From Modestobacter versicolor (GTDB lineage Bacteria; Actinomycetota; Actinomycetes; Mycobacteriales; Geodermatophilaceae), in the NCBI RefSeq assembly GCF_014195485.1, contig NZ_JACIBU010000001.1:3658001-3722000 (forward strand): a DNA stretch of 64,000 bases. The letters are read 5' to 3'. The number at the start of each line of letters is the position of its first letter. The stretch's first letter is position 1. The position numbers were made by a program, and so were the translations under genes. The notes beneath the pieces were generated by a model, which had not been told where the DNA came from, ran no database searches, and saw only the letters and a list, made by a program, of their open reading frames with translations. Shown here in pieces: positions 8,685-17,195 of this stretch.

Positions 8685-10795
8685 GCGCCGTCCCGGCCCA
8701 GCGCGGGACCGGGCCGGGCCGCCGGGGTGCGCTCCGCCGGGCGGTCCAGCACGGGCGCGTTGCCGGTCGTGACGTCGAAGAGCTCGGCGTCACCGACCAT
8801 CTCCACCGGTGCCTCCTCGACCCGCCGGGTCGTGCTCTCCTCCCGGGCCCGCTGGCCGGCCGGCCCGGCCGCACCCGCACCCTGCGGGCGACCGGCCCCG
8901 CCACGGGTGCCGGCCACCCCGCGGGTGCCGCCCACGCCGCCGGTCCCGGCTGCGCCGCGGGTCCCTGCACCGCTGCGGGCCGCCGAGCCCGGCCGGCCGC
9001 GGCCGTCGAGCCCCCGGCTGTCCACGCCGCGACCGTCGACGCCACGGCCCTCGACGCCACGGCCCTCGGTGCCGCGGCCGTCGAGCGGCCGGCCTCCCGG
9101 GCCACGCCCGTCCAGGCCGTTGCGCAGCGCGGCGCGGGTGCTCTCCGGGGTCTCCCCGGCGATCGGGCGGCGCGGGGTGGTGCGCCCGCCGAGCCCCGGG
9201 GAGCCGGGGCGGCCGGCGCCGCCGGGCGAGGGGGTGCCGGGCAGGCCCGGGCCGGCCGGGCCGCGGCCACCGGCGGCCGGGGTGCCGCGGGACCCGAGCA
9301 GGGGCCGGGCGGCGCCACCGGGCGGCAGGCCCGGGTCGGCGGGGCCACCGGTGCCGGGCAGGCCGGGGCGCGCCGGGGCACCCGGACCCGAGCGGGAGGT
9401 GCCGCTGTTCCGGCCGGGCAGGGCGGGCTGCCCGGGCCCGCCCGGCGCCTCGGGGGCGCCGGGGAAGGCCGTGCGGGCGCCGCCACCCCGACCGGGCAGC
9501 TCGGGGGCGCCGGGCTGGTTGCCCTGCCGGCCGCCGAGCCGGGGCGGTGCGCCCGCCCCGGGGTTGCCGGTCCGGGGCGCGCCGGGAGCGGTGCGGCCGC
9601 CGAGCCCGCGGGTGGCCGGGGAGCCGGGCGGAGGGGTGCCGGGAGCGGCCGGCGGTGCGCCGCGGACCGGTGCCGGAGCGCTCGCCCCGCTGCCCGGCGG
9701 CAGCACGGGGGGTGCGGGCGGGGCCACCGGCGGCCGCAGCCCGAGCAGCGCCGGCGCGACCGGGGCGAGCGCGCCGATGCCGGCGGGGGACGGCGGCGGT
9801 GCCGGGGCCGGCCCCGGGGCCGGCGGGGCCACCGGCGGGGCCACCGGAGGCGCCACCGGCGGTGCGGGCGGTGCGGGCGGCGGGGTGGGGGCGACCGGCT
9901 GACCCGTCTGCACGGGCGTGGCCAGCACCGGCGGAGCGGGCTGCACGACGCCCACCAGGGTGGGCGGCGGTGCCGGTGCCGCCGGCGGGGCGGCGGGCGG
10001 GGCGGCGGGCGGCGCGGCCGGTGGCGCGGAGGGTGCCGGAGCGGGGCCCCCCGGAGCGCTGGGAGCCGCGCCGGGCGGGGCACCGGGCGCGCCGGGTCCG
10101 CCGGGGGCCGGGACGTTCTGGCCGGTGGGCAGCGCGGCGTCGGTGGGCCCGCGGAACCGCCCACCGGACTGCAGGTCGAAGAAGGCCGAGGAGTACGCCT
10201 GGGCCAGCGGGGCGAGGACCTCCGCGCGCGACCGCTTGTTGTACTCGTCCTGGTGGTCGCCGATCCGGTGGAGGCCGACGACGTCGGTGATGTCCCGACC
10301 CAGCTCGGCCAGCGAGAAGCCGCCGTCGTCCTGCTCGCGCAGCCGCTCCAGCCCGCTGCGGTACTCGGCGTAGAGCGTCTCCATCTTCGACTTCAGGTCG
10401 GTGACGGTCTCGCCCAGCGCGTTCAGCGTCGTGGCGTTGTCCTGCGCGGCGCGCTGCCAGTCCTCGAGCGAGTACGTGGTGGCGCCGACGCGGAGCAGGA
10501 AGGCCTCGGCGGCCTCGGAGTTCCAGACCCCCTGCAGGGTCGTGCCCTCGGTGGTCAGCCGGGTGGCCAGCGAGCCGAGCTGTTCGCCCAGCGTGCGCCA
10601 GGCCGTCGCCGCCGCGGTGATCGTGTCCGGCTTCTCCTTGCTCACCGCCAGGTAGTGGACGTCGATCTCGGTGGCGTCGGGGTCCAGCGTGCCCTCGGCG
10701 TCGGCGAGCAGGTCGCCGCCGGTGGAGTAGTAGTCAGCGCCCGGGCCCAGGGAGACCCGGCCGGTCTCGCCGTAGCCGAAGTTGTCCCCAGGCAT
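8681..10795 (-). CDS. WXG-like/PPE-like ESX protein with long Pro/Gly/Ala tail (704 aa)
   Basis: Residues 1-210 are alpha-helical and resemble an oversized WXG100 fold: a helix ending GTTLQGVWNSEAAEAFLLRVG (split, W91-N-S) and a second helix LEDWQRAAQDNATTLNALG. After residue 215 the sequence is almost wholly Pro, Gly, Ala and Arg, with stretches of PPAAPPAAPP type and many GxGxPG repeats. The helical part is likely a secretion signal or chaperone-binding domain; the tail is disordered and may be surface exposed. It lies directly before eccE with overlapping codons. No enzymatic domain is visible. Confidence 0.75.
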   Translation of the reverse strand: MPGDNFGYGETGRVSLGPGADYYSTGGDLLADAEGTLDPDATEIDVHYLAVSKEKPDTITAAATAWRTLGEQLGSLATRLTTEGTTLQGVWNSEAAEAFLLRVGATTYSLEDWQRAAQDNATTLNALGETVTDLKSKMETLYAEYRSGLERLREQDDGGFSLAELGRDITDVVGLHRIGDHQDEYNKRSRAEVLAPLAQAYSSAFFDLQSGGRFRGPTDAALPTGQNVPAPGGPGAPGAPPGAAPSAPGGPAPAPSAPPAAPPAAPPAAPPAAPAPPPTLVGVVQPAPPVLATPVQTGQPVAPTPPPAPPAPPVAPPVAPPVAPPAPGPAPAPPPSPAGIGALAPVAPALLGLRPPVAPPAPPVLPPGSGASAPAPVRGAPPAAPGTPPPGSPATRGLGGRTAPGAPRTGNPGAGAPPRLGGRQGNQPGAPELPGRGGGARTAFPGAPEAPGGPGQPALPGRNSGTSRSGPGAPARPGLPGTGGPADPGLPPGGAARPLLGSRGTPAAGGRGPAGPGLPGTPSPGGAGRPGSPGLGGRTTPRRPIAGETPESTRAALRNGLDGRGPGGRPLDGRGTEGRGVEGRGVDGRGVDSRGLDGRGRPGSAARSGAGTRGAAGTGGVGGTRGVAGTRGGAGRPQGAGAAGPAGQRAREESTTRRVEEAPVEMVGDAELFDVTTGNAPVLDRPAERTPAARPGPALGRDGA

Positions 10796-10857
10796 CCGCC
10801 CTGCTCAGCTCCCCTGCTCGCGTCCCGCCGGCCTCCTGCCCCGCCCCGTGTGGCCGG

Positions 10858-11499
10858 TCAGGCGGTGACGGTGCCGTTCCCGGTGGTCGGCTCCGTGCCC
10901 GGCGCGCCGGGCGCCAGGATCTCCGGCTCGGGCTCGGGTGCGTCGACCAGGTCGTCGTGGCCGAACAGCCAGTTCTGGTGCGCGTCCTGGCCGTACTCCT
11001 CGCGGTCGGCCTCCACCTGGTCCATCGCGGCCTGGTCGGCGTTCTGAGCGGGCGGCGCGGTCGTGGTCGGCGCCGGCAGCTGCCCGGTGGTGCGCAGCTG
11101 CTGGGCGGGGCTGCCGCCCGGGTTCTCGGCCGCCGCCTGGGCCATCGCCGCGGAGACGGTGGGGCCGCCGTCGGGGTGGAAGGCGTTCCAGACCGTCGTC
11201 ATCTCCGACTGCTGGCGGGCGTCGGCGTCGGCGTAGTTCGCCGCGATGGTGAGCGCGCCGGCGCCGAGCGACTGGAGACCCTTGATCACGTCGCCCAGCA
11301 GCTCCCCGGCGGACTGGGTCAGCATCGCGTGGTACGCCGCGGCGTTCGCGCCCTCGGGGAGGCCGGTGGCCCCGATGGTGGCGGAGGCGATGGTCTCCAG
11401 CTGCGCGGTCGCACCGGTGGTGAAGTCGGTGAGCATGGTGCTGGCCGCGGTGCCGAACTGGGTGATGCCGCTGATCGAGGCGTCTGTTCCCTCGGACAT
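10858..11499 (-). CDS. type VII secretion target-like protein (213 aa)
   Basis: The first 120 residues are helical and end with NYADADARQQ, which contains the YxxxD/E signal of ESX substrates and is typical of EspC-like secretion targets. A Pro/Thr/Glu-rich tail follows (PAPTTTAPPAQ, PEPEPEILAPG). ATG 11499 is preferred over GTG 11505 because GGAG lies five bases upstream. It is 62 bp upstream of the Pro/Gly-rich WXG-like gene on the same strand, so both are likely made with EccE. A TACAGT box about 70 nt upstream could be its promoter. Confidence 0.75.
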   Translation of the reverse strand: MSEGTDASISGITQFGTAASTMLTDFTTGATAQLETIASATIGATGLPEGANAAAYHAMLTQSAGELLGDVIKGLQSLGAGALTIAANYADADARQQSEMTTVWNAFHPDGGPTVSAAMAQAAAENPGGSPAQQLRTTGQLPAPTTTAPPAQNADQAAMDQVEADREEYGQDAHQNWLFGHDDLVDAPEPEPEILAPGAPGTEPTTGNGTVTA

Positions 11500-11649
11500 G
11501 TCCACTCCGCGTCTCAGGGGCGCCGTGCGCCGCGGTCGGGCCCGTCTCCTGGGCTTTCTCCGCTGGTCACTGTACCGATCGGACTCCCCGCGGCCAGTCG
11601 GACGGGCCGGTCCACCCGGTCGGGGGACGGCCGGACCCGGCGGCCGCGG

Positions 11650-14600
11650 TCACTCGGCCGGGGGCAGCCAGGCCAGCTGGACCAGCTGGGTGCCGCCCTT
11701 GCGGGTCACCAGCCAGCCGCGCCCCGGCGGCAGCGGGGAGGGCTTGACGTTGCCGACCAGCGCCCCCTCCTCGCGGTTGCCCGACATGACCACGCCCGGC
11801 GAGGCCAGCTCGCGCAGGCGCAGGAGGAACGGCTCGTACAGCGCCCGGGCCGCGCCACCGCTGCGCCGGGTGAGCACCACGTGCAGCCCGATGTCGCGGC
11901 CCTGCGGCAGGAAGTCCAGCAGCGGGGCCAGCGGGTTGCTGGTCCCCGACGCCACCAGGTCGTAGTCGTCGACCAGCAGGAACAGCTCCGGTCCCGACCA
12001 CCAGGAGCGTGCCCGCAGCTGCTCGGGCGTCACGTCCGGGCCGGGCAGCCGGTTGCGCATCACCGCGGCGACCTCCTCGACGATCGGCCGGGTGGTCTCC
12101 GCCGACGTCCCGTAGCCGATGAGGTGGTCGGGCGACACCGCCCCCAGCAGGCTGCGCCGGTAGTCGACGACGATCAGCCGGGCCTGCTGCGGCGAGCTCT
12201 GCTCGGTGACCCGCGCCGCGAGGGACCGGAGGAACGCGCTCTTGCCCGCCTCGGCGTCCCCGAACAGCACCAGGTGCGGGTCGGCGGACAGGTCCAGGAA
12301 CACCGGCTGCAGGTCGGCCTCGGCCAGCCCGACCGCGATGCCGCGGCGCGGGTCGCTGGGCAGGGACACGTGCGGGACGACGGCCGGCAGCAGCCGCACC
12401 CCGGGCGCGGTCGGCCCGGCCCAGGCGGTGCGCACGTCCTCGACCAGGGACTTGACGCCGTCGGTGAGGCTCTCCGGGTCCGGGTCGCCGTCGATCCGGG
12501 GCAGCGCCGTCAGGACGTGCATCTTGTCCGCGTTGATGCCCCGGCCCGGGGTCTCGGCCGGGACGTTGGCCGCCGTCCGGCGGTCCAGCTGGGAGTCCGT
12601 CGGGTCGCCCAGGCGCAGCTCCAGGCGGGTGCCGAACAGGTCGCGGATCGCCGGCCGGAGGTCCATCCACCGGGAGGCGGTGACGACGACGTGCACGCCG
12701 TAGGACAGGCCGCGCGCGGTGAGGTCGGTGATGACCCCCTCGAGGTCGTCGAAGTCGTTGCGCACCGACGACCAGCCGTCGACCACCAGGAAGACGTCGC
12801 CGAACGGGTCCTCGGCGAACTCCCCGGCGCGCTGGCGGCGGCGGTAGGTGGCCATCCCGTCGATGCCGTGCCGGGTGAAGGCCGCCTCGCGCTGGACCAG
12901 CAGGGTCTGCAGCTCGGCGACGGTCCGGCGGGTCTGGTCGACGTCGGCGCGGCCGCAGACCGACCCGACGTGCGGCAGGTCGCGGAGCGCACCGAGCGAG
13001 CCGCCACCGAAGTCCAGGCAGTAGAACTGCACCTCGCGCGGCGTGTGGGTGAGCGCCAGCCCGGTGATCACCGAGCGCAGCGCCGTGCTCTTGCCGCTCT
13101 GCGGCCCGCCGACGACGACCGCGTGCCCGCCGCTGCCGGCCAGGTCCAGCACCAGGGGGTCGCGGCGCTGGTCCAGCGGGCGGTCGACCACGCCGATGAC
13201 GGCCCGGAGGGTGCCCTGCTGGGCCGGGTCGGCGACGGTCAGCCCGCGCTGCGGGTCGAGCTGCAGCGCCGGCAGCAGCTGGTCCAGCGTCGGCGCGGTG
13301 GTCAGCGGCGGCAGCCACACCCGGTGGGCCGGTGCGCCGCGGTTCTCCAGCCGGTCGACCAGCACGTCGAGCAGGCTCTCGCCGAGGGTGTCGGTCGGGT
13401 CCTCCGGCGTGGCGTCGTCCTCCTCCACCACCGGCGGGGCCAGGTAGTGGGTGTCGTAGGCGAAGACCGTCGGCGTGGCGTCGCCGGCCAGCGGGCCCGA
13501 GCCGTCCGCCGTCCTGCGGTAGGTGGCCGAGACGTAGGCGGCCCGGAACCGCTCGAGCGGGTCGGTGCCGAACTTGACGTAGCCGTGGCCCGGCGCGCGC
13601 GGCAGCTCGAAGGCGTCGGGGGCGCCGAGCACCACCCGGCTCTCCATCGCCGAGTTGGTCCGCAGCCCGATCCGGTAGGAGAGGTGGGTGTCCAGCCCGC
13701 GCAGCCGGCCCTCCTCCAGCCGCTGGGAGGCCAGCAGCAGGTGCACGCCCAGCGAGCGGCCGACCCGGCCGATCTGCACGAACATGTCGATGAAGTCGGG
13801 CTTGGCCGACAGCAGCTCGCTGAACTCGTCGCAGATGATCAGCAGGCTGGGCACCGGGGCGAGCGGGACGCCGGAGGCGCGGGCCCGCTCGTAGTCGCGC
13901 AGCGAGGCGTAGTTGCCGGCCGAGCGCAGCAGCTCCTGGCGGCGCAGCAGCTCGCCGTTGATGGCGTCGGTCATCCGGTCGACCAGCGGCAGCTCGTCGG
14001 AGAGGTTGGTGATCACCGCGCTGGTGTGCGGGAGCCGGTCCAGCTTGGTGAAGGTCGCGCCGCCCTTGAAGTCGACCAGCACGAAGTTCAGCGCCTGCGA
14101 GTCGTGCGTGCAGGCCAGCGCCAGCACCAGGGTGCGCAGCAGCTCGGACTTGCCGGCGCCGGTGGCCCCGATGAGCAGGCCGTGCGGGCCCATGCCGTCC
14201 TGCGCGGACTCCTTGAGGTCCAGCTCGATCGGCTGGCCGTCGGGACCGACGCCGATCGGCACCCGCAGCTGGTCGCGGTTGGGCCGCGGCCGCCAGCCCT
14301 CGGTGACGTCGAAGGCGTACGGGTCGCCCATCTCCAGCAGCTCGGCGAGGCCCAGCGCGGTGTTCATCGCCTTCTCGCCGCTGCCGCCGACCGAGAGCCG
14401 CAGCGGGGCCAGCTGGCGGGCCAGCGCCTCGGTCTCGGACAGCGACAGCCCGTCGGCGCGGCCCAGCGCGATGGTGCCGTCGGAGGTGCGGCTGGTCAGC
14501 GAGCCGTCGGCGCCGACCTCCAGCACCAGCGTGGCGCGGTCCAGCAGCCGGGGCGGCGGGGTGCTGAGGTCCAGCACGGTGACGCCCTCGACGCCGCCGT

Positions 14601-15594
14601 CGGCCATCAGGTGGTCCGAGCCGGCGACGTCGCCCTCGTCGAGCACGACGACGACGTGCGGGCCGGCGATCGGTGCGACCGGGCCGCTGGGGTTGAACCG
14701 CGGCCGGCTGGCCAGCAGGTCGTCGAGCTGCGCCTCCAGGCCGGGGACGGTGCTGCTGACCAGGCGGACGTGGCCCAGCGCGTCCTGCCGCTCCGGGTGC
14801 AGCGCGTGCGGGAGCCACTTGGCCCACTCCCAGGACGCTCGGCGCCCGTTGCCCGGGCAGACGGCGACCAGCACGTCGTCGGGGGAGTGGTGGACGGCGA
14901 GCTGGGCGAGCACCGCGCGGGCCAGCGCGGCCGTGCGCTCGGGCGGCCCGACCAGGTGCACCCGGCTGAAGCCGTTGGCCGCCATCGCCACCGGCAGGTC
15001 CGGGACGCTGGCGTAGGTGAGGACGAACCGGCGCAGCGCGCTGGCGCACAGCGGCTCGAGGTCGTCGAGCGGCCGGGTCTGCGGCGGCACGATGGGGGTG
15101 GCCAGCGCCTGCGGCCCGACGCCGATCCGGACCACGCCGAAGTCGGCGTGCTCGGGCCGCCGCTCCCAGAGCCGGTGGCTGGCGGCGGTGACCCACAGCG
15201 CGTCCGGGTCGGGGTGCCGGTAGGCCATCGCGTCGCGCTGCTCGGCGATGGTGCGCAGCACCCGGCGCCGCTGCAGGGCCAGGTGGCGGAGGTAGTCGCG
15301 GCGCCGGCCGACCAGCTCCTTCTTGCCGGCCCCGCCGCCGGAGAGCAGCCCGACGGCGATCATGCCGAGGGCGGAGACGCCGAACAGCGCACCGACGAGG
15401 TAGCCGAGCGGGCCGCTGCGGCCACCGGCGAAGAGCAGGGCCATGGCGCCCGCGCCGGCCAGCATCGGCAGCAGCATGAGCACCTGGCTCCAGGAGCGGC
15501 CGCTGGGTGCCGGGATCTCCGGTGGCGGGTCGAGGACCACCTCGCCGGAGGGGAGCTCGGGAGCGTTGCGACGCGGCTGGCGGCGCACGATCAC
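11650..15594 (-). CDS. eccC: type VII secretion motor ATPase EccC, EccCa-EccCb fusion (1,314 aa)
   Basis: The FtsK/SpoIIIE-type motor of the ESX channel. Two TM helices lie near residues 38-85 (VLMLLPMLAGAGAMALLFAG and LVGALFGVSALGMIAVGLL). Three ATPase domains follow. Walker A motifs are GATGAGKSELLR near 474, GGPQSGKSTALRS near 827 and FGDAEAGKSAFLRS near 1107. The first Walker B is intact (LLIICDEFSELL near 583). The second and third are degenerate (FLVVDGW, LFLLVDDYD), as is usual in EccC, where domain 1 is the active one and domain 3 reads substrate signals. The start is GTG 15594 or GTG 15588. It is divergent from eccD. Confidence 0.95.
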   Translation of the reverse strand: MIVRRQPRRNAPELPSGEVVLDPPPEIPAPSGRSWSQVLMLLPMLAGAGAMALLFAGGRSGPLGYLVGALFGVSALGMIAVGLLSGGGAGKKELVGRRRDYLRHLALQRRRVLRTIAEQRDAMAYRHPDPDALWVTAASHRLWERRPEHADFGVVRIGVGPQALATPIVPPQTRPLDDLEPLCASALRRFVLTYASVPDLPVAMAANGFSRVHLVGPPERTAALARAVLAQLAVHHSPDDVLVAVCPGNGRRASWEWAKWLPHALHPERQDALGHVRLVSSTVPGLEAQLDDLLASRPRFNPSGPVAPIAGPHVVVVLDEGDVAGSDHLMADGGVEGVTVLDLSTPPPRLLDRATLVLEVGADGSLTSRTSDGTIALGRADGLSLSETEALARQLAPLRLSVGGSGEKAMNTALGLAELLEMGDPYAFDVTEGWRPRPNRDQLRVPIGVGPDGQPIELDLKESAQDGMGPHGLLIGATGAGKSELLRTLVLALACTHDSQALNFVLVDFKGGATFTKLDRLPHTSAVITNLSDELPLVDRMTDAINGELLRRQELLRSAGNYASLRDYERARASGVPLAPVPSLLIICDEFSELLSAKPDFIDMFVQIGRVGRSLGVHLLLASQRLEEGRLRGLDTHLSYRIGLRTNSAMESRVVLGAPDAFELPRAPGHGYVKFGTDPLERFRAAYVSATYRRTADGSGPLAGDATPTVFAYDTHYLAPPVVEEDDATPEDPTDTLGESLLDVLVDRLENRGAPAHRVWLPPLTTAPTLDQLLPALQLDPQRGLTVADPAQQGTLRAVIGVVDRPLDQRRDPLVLDLAGSGGHAVVVGGPQSGKSTALRSVITGLALTHTPREVQFYCLDFGGGSLGALRDLPHVGSVCGRADVDQTRRTVAELQTLLVQREAAFTRHGIDGMATYRRRQRAGEFAEDPFGDVFLVVDGWSSVRNDFDDLEGVITDLTARGLSYGVHVVVTASRWMDLRPAIRDLFGTRLELRLGDPTDSQLDRRTAANVPAETPGRGINADKMHVLTALPRIDGDPDPESLTDGVKSLVEDVRTAWAGPTAPGVRLLPAVVPHVSLPSDPRRGIAVGLAEADLQPVFLDLSADPHLVLFGDAEAGKSAFLRSLAARVTEQSSPQQARLIVVDYRRSLLGAVSPDHLIGYGTSAETTRPIVEEVAAVMRNRLPGPDVTPEQLRARSWWSGPELFLLVDDYDLVASGTSNPLAPLLDFLPQGRDIGLHVVLTRRSGGAARALYEPFLLRLRELASPGVVMSGNREEGALVGNVKPSPLPPGRGWLVTRKGGTQLVQLAWLPPAE

Positions 15595-15710
15595 GGTGCT
15601 CAGCGCCGATCACCTCCCCGTGGTCAGACGGTGCGCCCGCACTGTCCGGACCGGCGCGGATCCGTATCGTATGGCCGCCCCGCCCTGGACCCGCACTGCT
15701 GGAGGTACCG

Positions 15711-15779
15711 ATGAGCGCCCTGGTCACCCGATCGGTGCGGCGGCGGGCTGCGGCGTCCGTGACGGACCTCCCCTCGTGA
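15711..15779 (+). CDS. 22-residue leader peptide overlapping the eccD start
   Basis: ATG 15711 has a strong ribosome-binding site (GGAGG, 6 nt away) and encodes a basic 22-mer (MSALVTRSVRRRAAASVTDL, then PS). Its TGA at 15777-15779 overlaps the GTG start of eccD, which itself has no good Shine-Dalgarno. The arrangement suggests eccD translation is coupled to this short frame. A weak promoter (CTGTCC, 17 bp, TATCGT ending near 15670) lies just upstream. It could instead be an accident of high-GC sequence. Confidence 0.4.
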   Translation: MSALVTRSVRRRAAASVTDLPS

Positions 15780-17179
15780 CCGCCGGGGTGACCGGCGGCC
15801 TGGCCCGGGTCACGATCGCCGCCCCCACCCGCCGGGTCGACGTCGCCCTGCCCGAGGCGGTCCCGGTCGCCGAGCTGCTGCCGGCGGTGCTGCGCAGCGC
15901 GGGCGAGGGGCTCGCCGACGACGGCCAGCAGCACGGCGGGTGGGTGCTGCGCACGGCCGAGGGGACGCTCGTCGACCCGGCGCGCTCGCTGGCCGCGCAG
16001 GAGCTGCGCGACGGCGAGGTGCTGCACCTGGTGCCGCGCCGGGTGGAGTGGCCGGAGCTGGACTACGACGACGTGGTCGACGCGATCGCCCGGGACGCGC
16101 GGCGGGAGAGCCGGTCGTGGGGGTCCGCCGCGACTCGCCGGGCAGGGCTCGCCGTCGTCCCGGTGGCGGTGCTGGCCGCCCTCGTCCTGGTGCTCACCGC
16201 CGGACCGTCCTGGACGGCGCCGGGCGGGGTGGCGCTGGCGCTGGCCGCGCTGCTGCTGCTCGGCGGGGTCGCCGTCGCCCGCGCGCTCGGCGACGCCGGG
16301 GCCGGGATGGTGCTCGCGGTCAGCGCGCTGCCGGCCGCCGCGCTCGGCGGGCTGCTCGTGCTGCAGGGCGACCAGCCGCTGACCGGGCTGCAGCCGGCGC
16401 AGTGGCTGCTGGCCGCCGCGGTGCTGCTGGTCGCGGCGCTGCTCGGCTACGTCGGCGTCGCCGACCGCACCCACTGGTGCGTGGCGGCCGTGGTCGTCGC
16501 CCTGCTGGTCGCCGTGGTCGCCGGCACCGCCGCGCTGACCCCGGTCGACGGGCGGGGCGCCGCGGCGCTGCTGGTGGCGCTGGTCGTGGTGCTCACCCCC
16601 GCCGTCCCGCTGCTGTCGATCCGGCTGGGCAAGCTGCCGCTGCCGGCGCTGCCCACCACCGCCGAGGACCTGCTGGCCGACGCGCCCCAGGTGCCGCGGC
16701 CACGGGTGCAGGCGCGGGTGCGGCGCACCGACGAGCTGCTCACCGGCATGCTCGGCGGCGGGGCGGTGCTCACCGCCGCGGGCTCGGTCCTGCTGGTCCG
16801 CGGCGGTGTGGACGACGCCGGGGTCGCCCCGGTCGTGCTCGCCGGGCTGGTCGCGGCGGCCGGCCTGCTGCGGGCCCGGCTGTTCCCCGCCGTCCGGCAC
16901 CGCGTGCCGCAGCTGGTGGCCGGTGCGGTCGGCCTGGTCGCCGTGGTCGCCGCGGTCACCGACGCCGAGCCCTCGCTGCGGCTGGCGGTCGGCGTGCCCG
17001 TGCTCGTCGCGGTCGCCGGGCTGGCGCTGGCCGCCGGGCTGGCCTACCAGCGGCGGCCGCCGAGCCCCTGGCTCGGCCGGCTCGCCGACGTCCTCGACGT
17101 GCTCGTGGTCATGGCGGTGCTGCCGGTCGCCTTCGTCGTGGTCGGGCTGTACGGCTACGTCCGCGGCATCGCCGGCTGA
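15776..17179 (+). CDS. eccD: type VII secretion integral membrane protein EccD (467 aa)
   Basis: An N-terminal ubiquitin-like (YukD) domain occupies residues 1-90 (ARVTIAAPTRRVDVALPEAV, LRDGEVLHLVPRR). A basic linker and eleven hydrophobic segments follow, beginning LAVVPVAVLAALVLVLTAG and ending LDVLVVMAVLPVAFVVVGLYG. This is the EccD layout; EccD dimers form the central membrane vestibule of the ESX channel. GTG 15776 is chosen because the ubiquitin-like domain begins a few residues later and upstream codons in this frame are not protein-like. It is 16 bp before eccB on the same strand. Confidence 0.92.
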   Translation: MTAGVTGGLARVTIAAPTRRVDVALPEAVPVAELLPAVLRSAGEGLADDGQQHGGWVLRTAEGTLVDPARSLAAQELRDGEVLHLVPRRVEWPELDYDDVVDAIARDARRESRSWGSAATRRAGLAVVPVAVLAALVLVLTAGPSWTAPGGVALALAALLLLGGVAVARALGDAGAGMVLAVSALPAAALGGLLVLQGDQPLTGLQPAQWLLAAAVLLVAALLGYVGVADRTHWCVAAVVVALLVAVVAGTAALTPVDGRGAAALLVALVVVLTPAVPLLSIRLGKLPLPALPTTAEDLLADAPQVPRPRVQARVRRTDELLTGMLGGGAVLTAAGSVLLVRGGVDDAGVAPVVLAGLVAAAGLLRARLFPAVRHRVPQLVAGAVGLVAVVAAVTDAEPSLRLAVGVPVLVAVAGLALAAGLAYQRRPPSPWLGRLADVLDVLVVMAVLPVAFVVVGLYGYVRGIAG

Positions 17180-17195
17180 GGTGACCTGACCGGTC

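Noticed and set aside
10957..15714. A 1,585-codon open frame on the plus strand
   Set aside because: It is the antisense shadow of eccC and its neighbours; composition is Arg/Gly/His-rich with no domain, as expected opposite C/G-ending codons.
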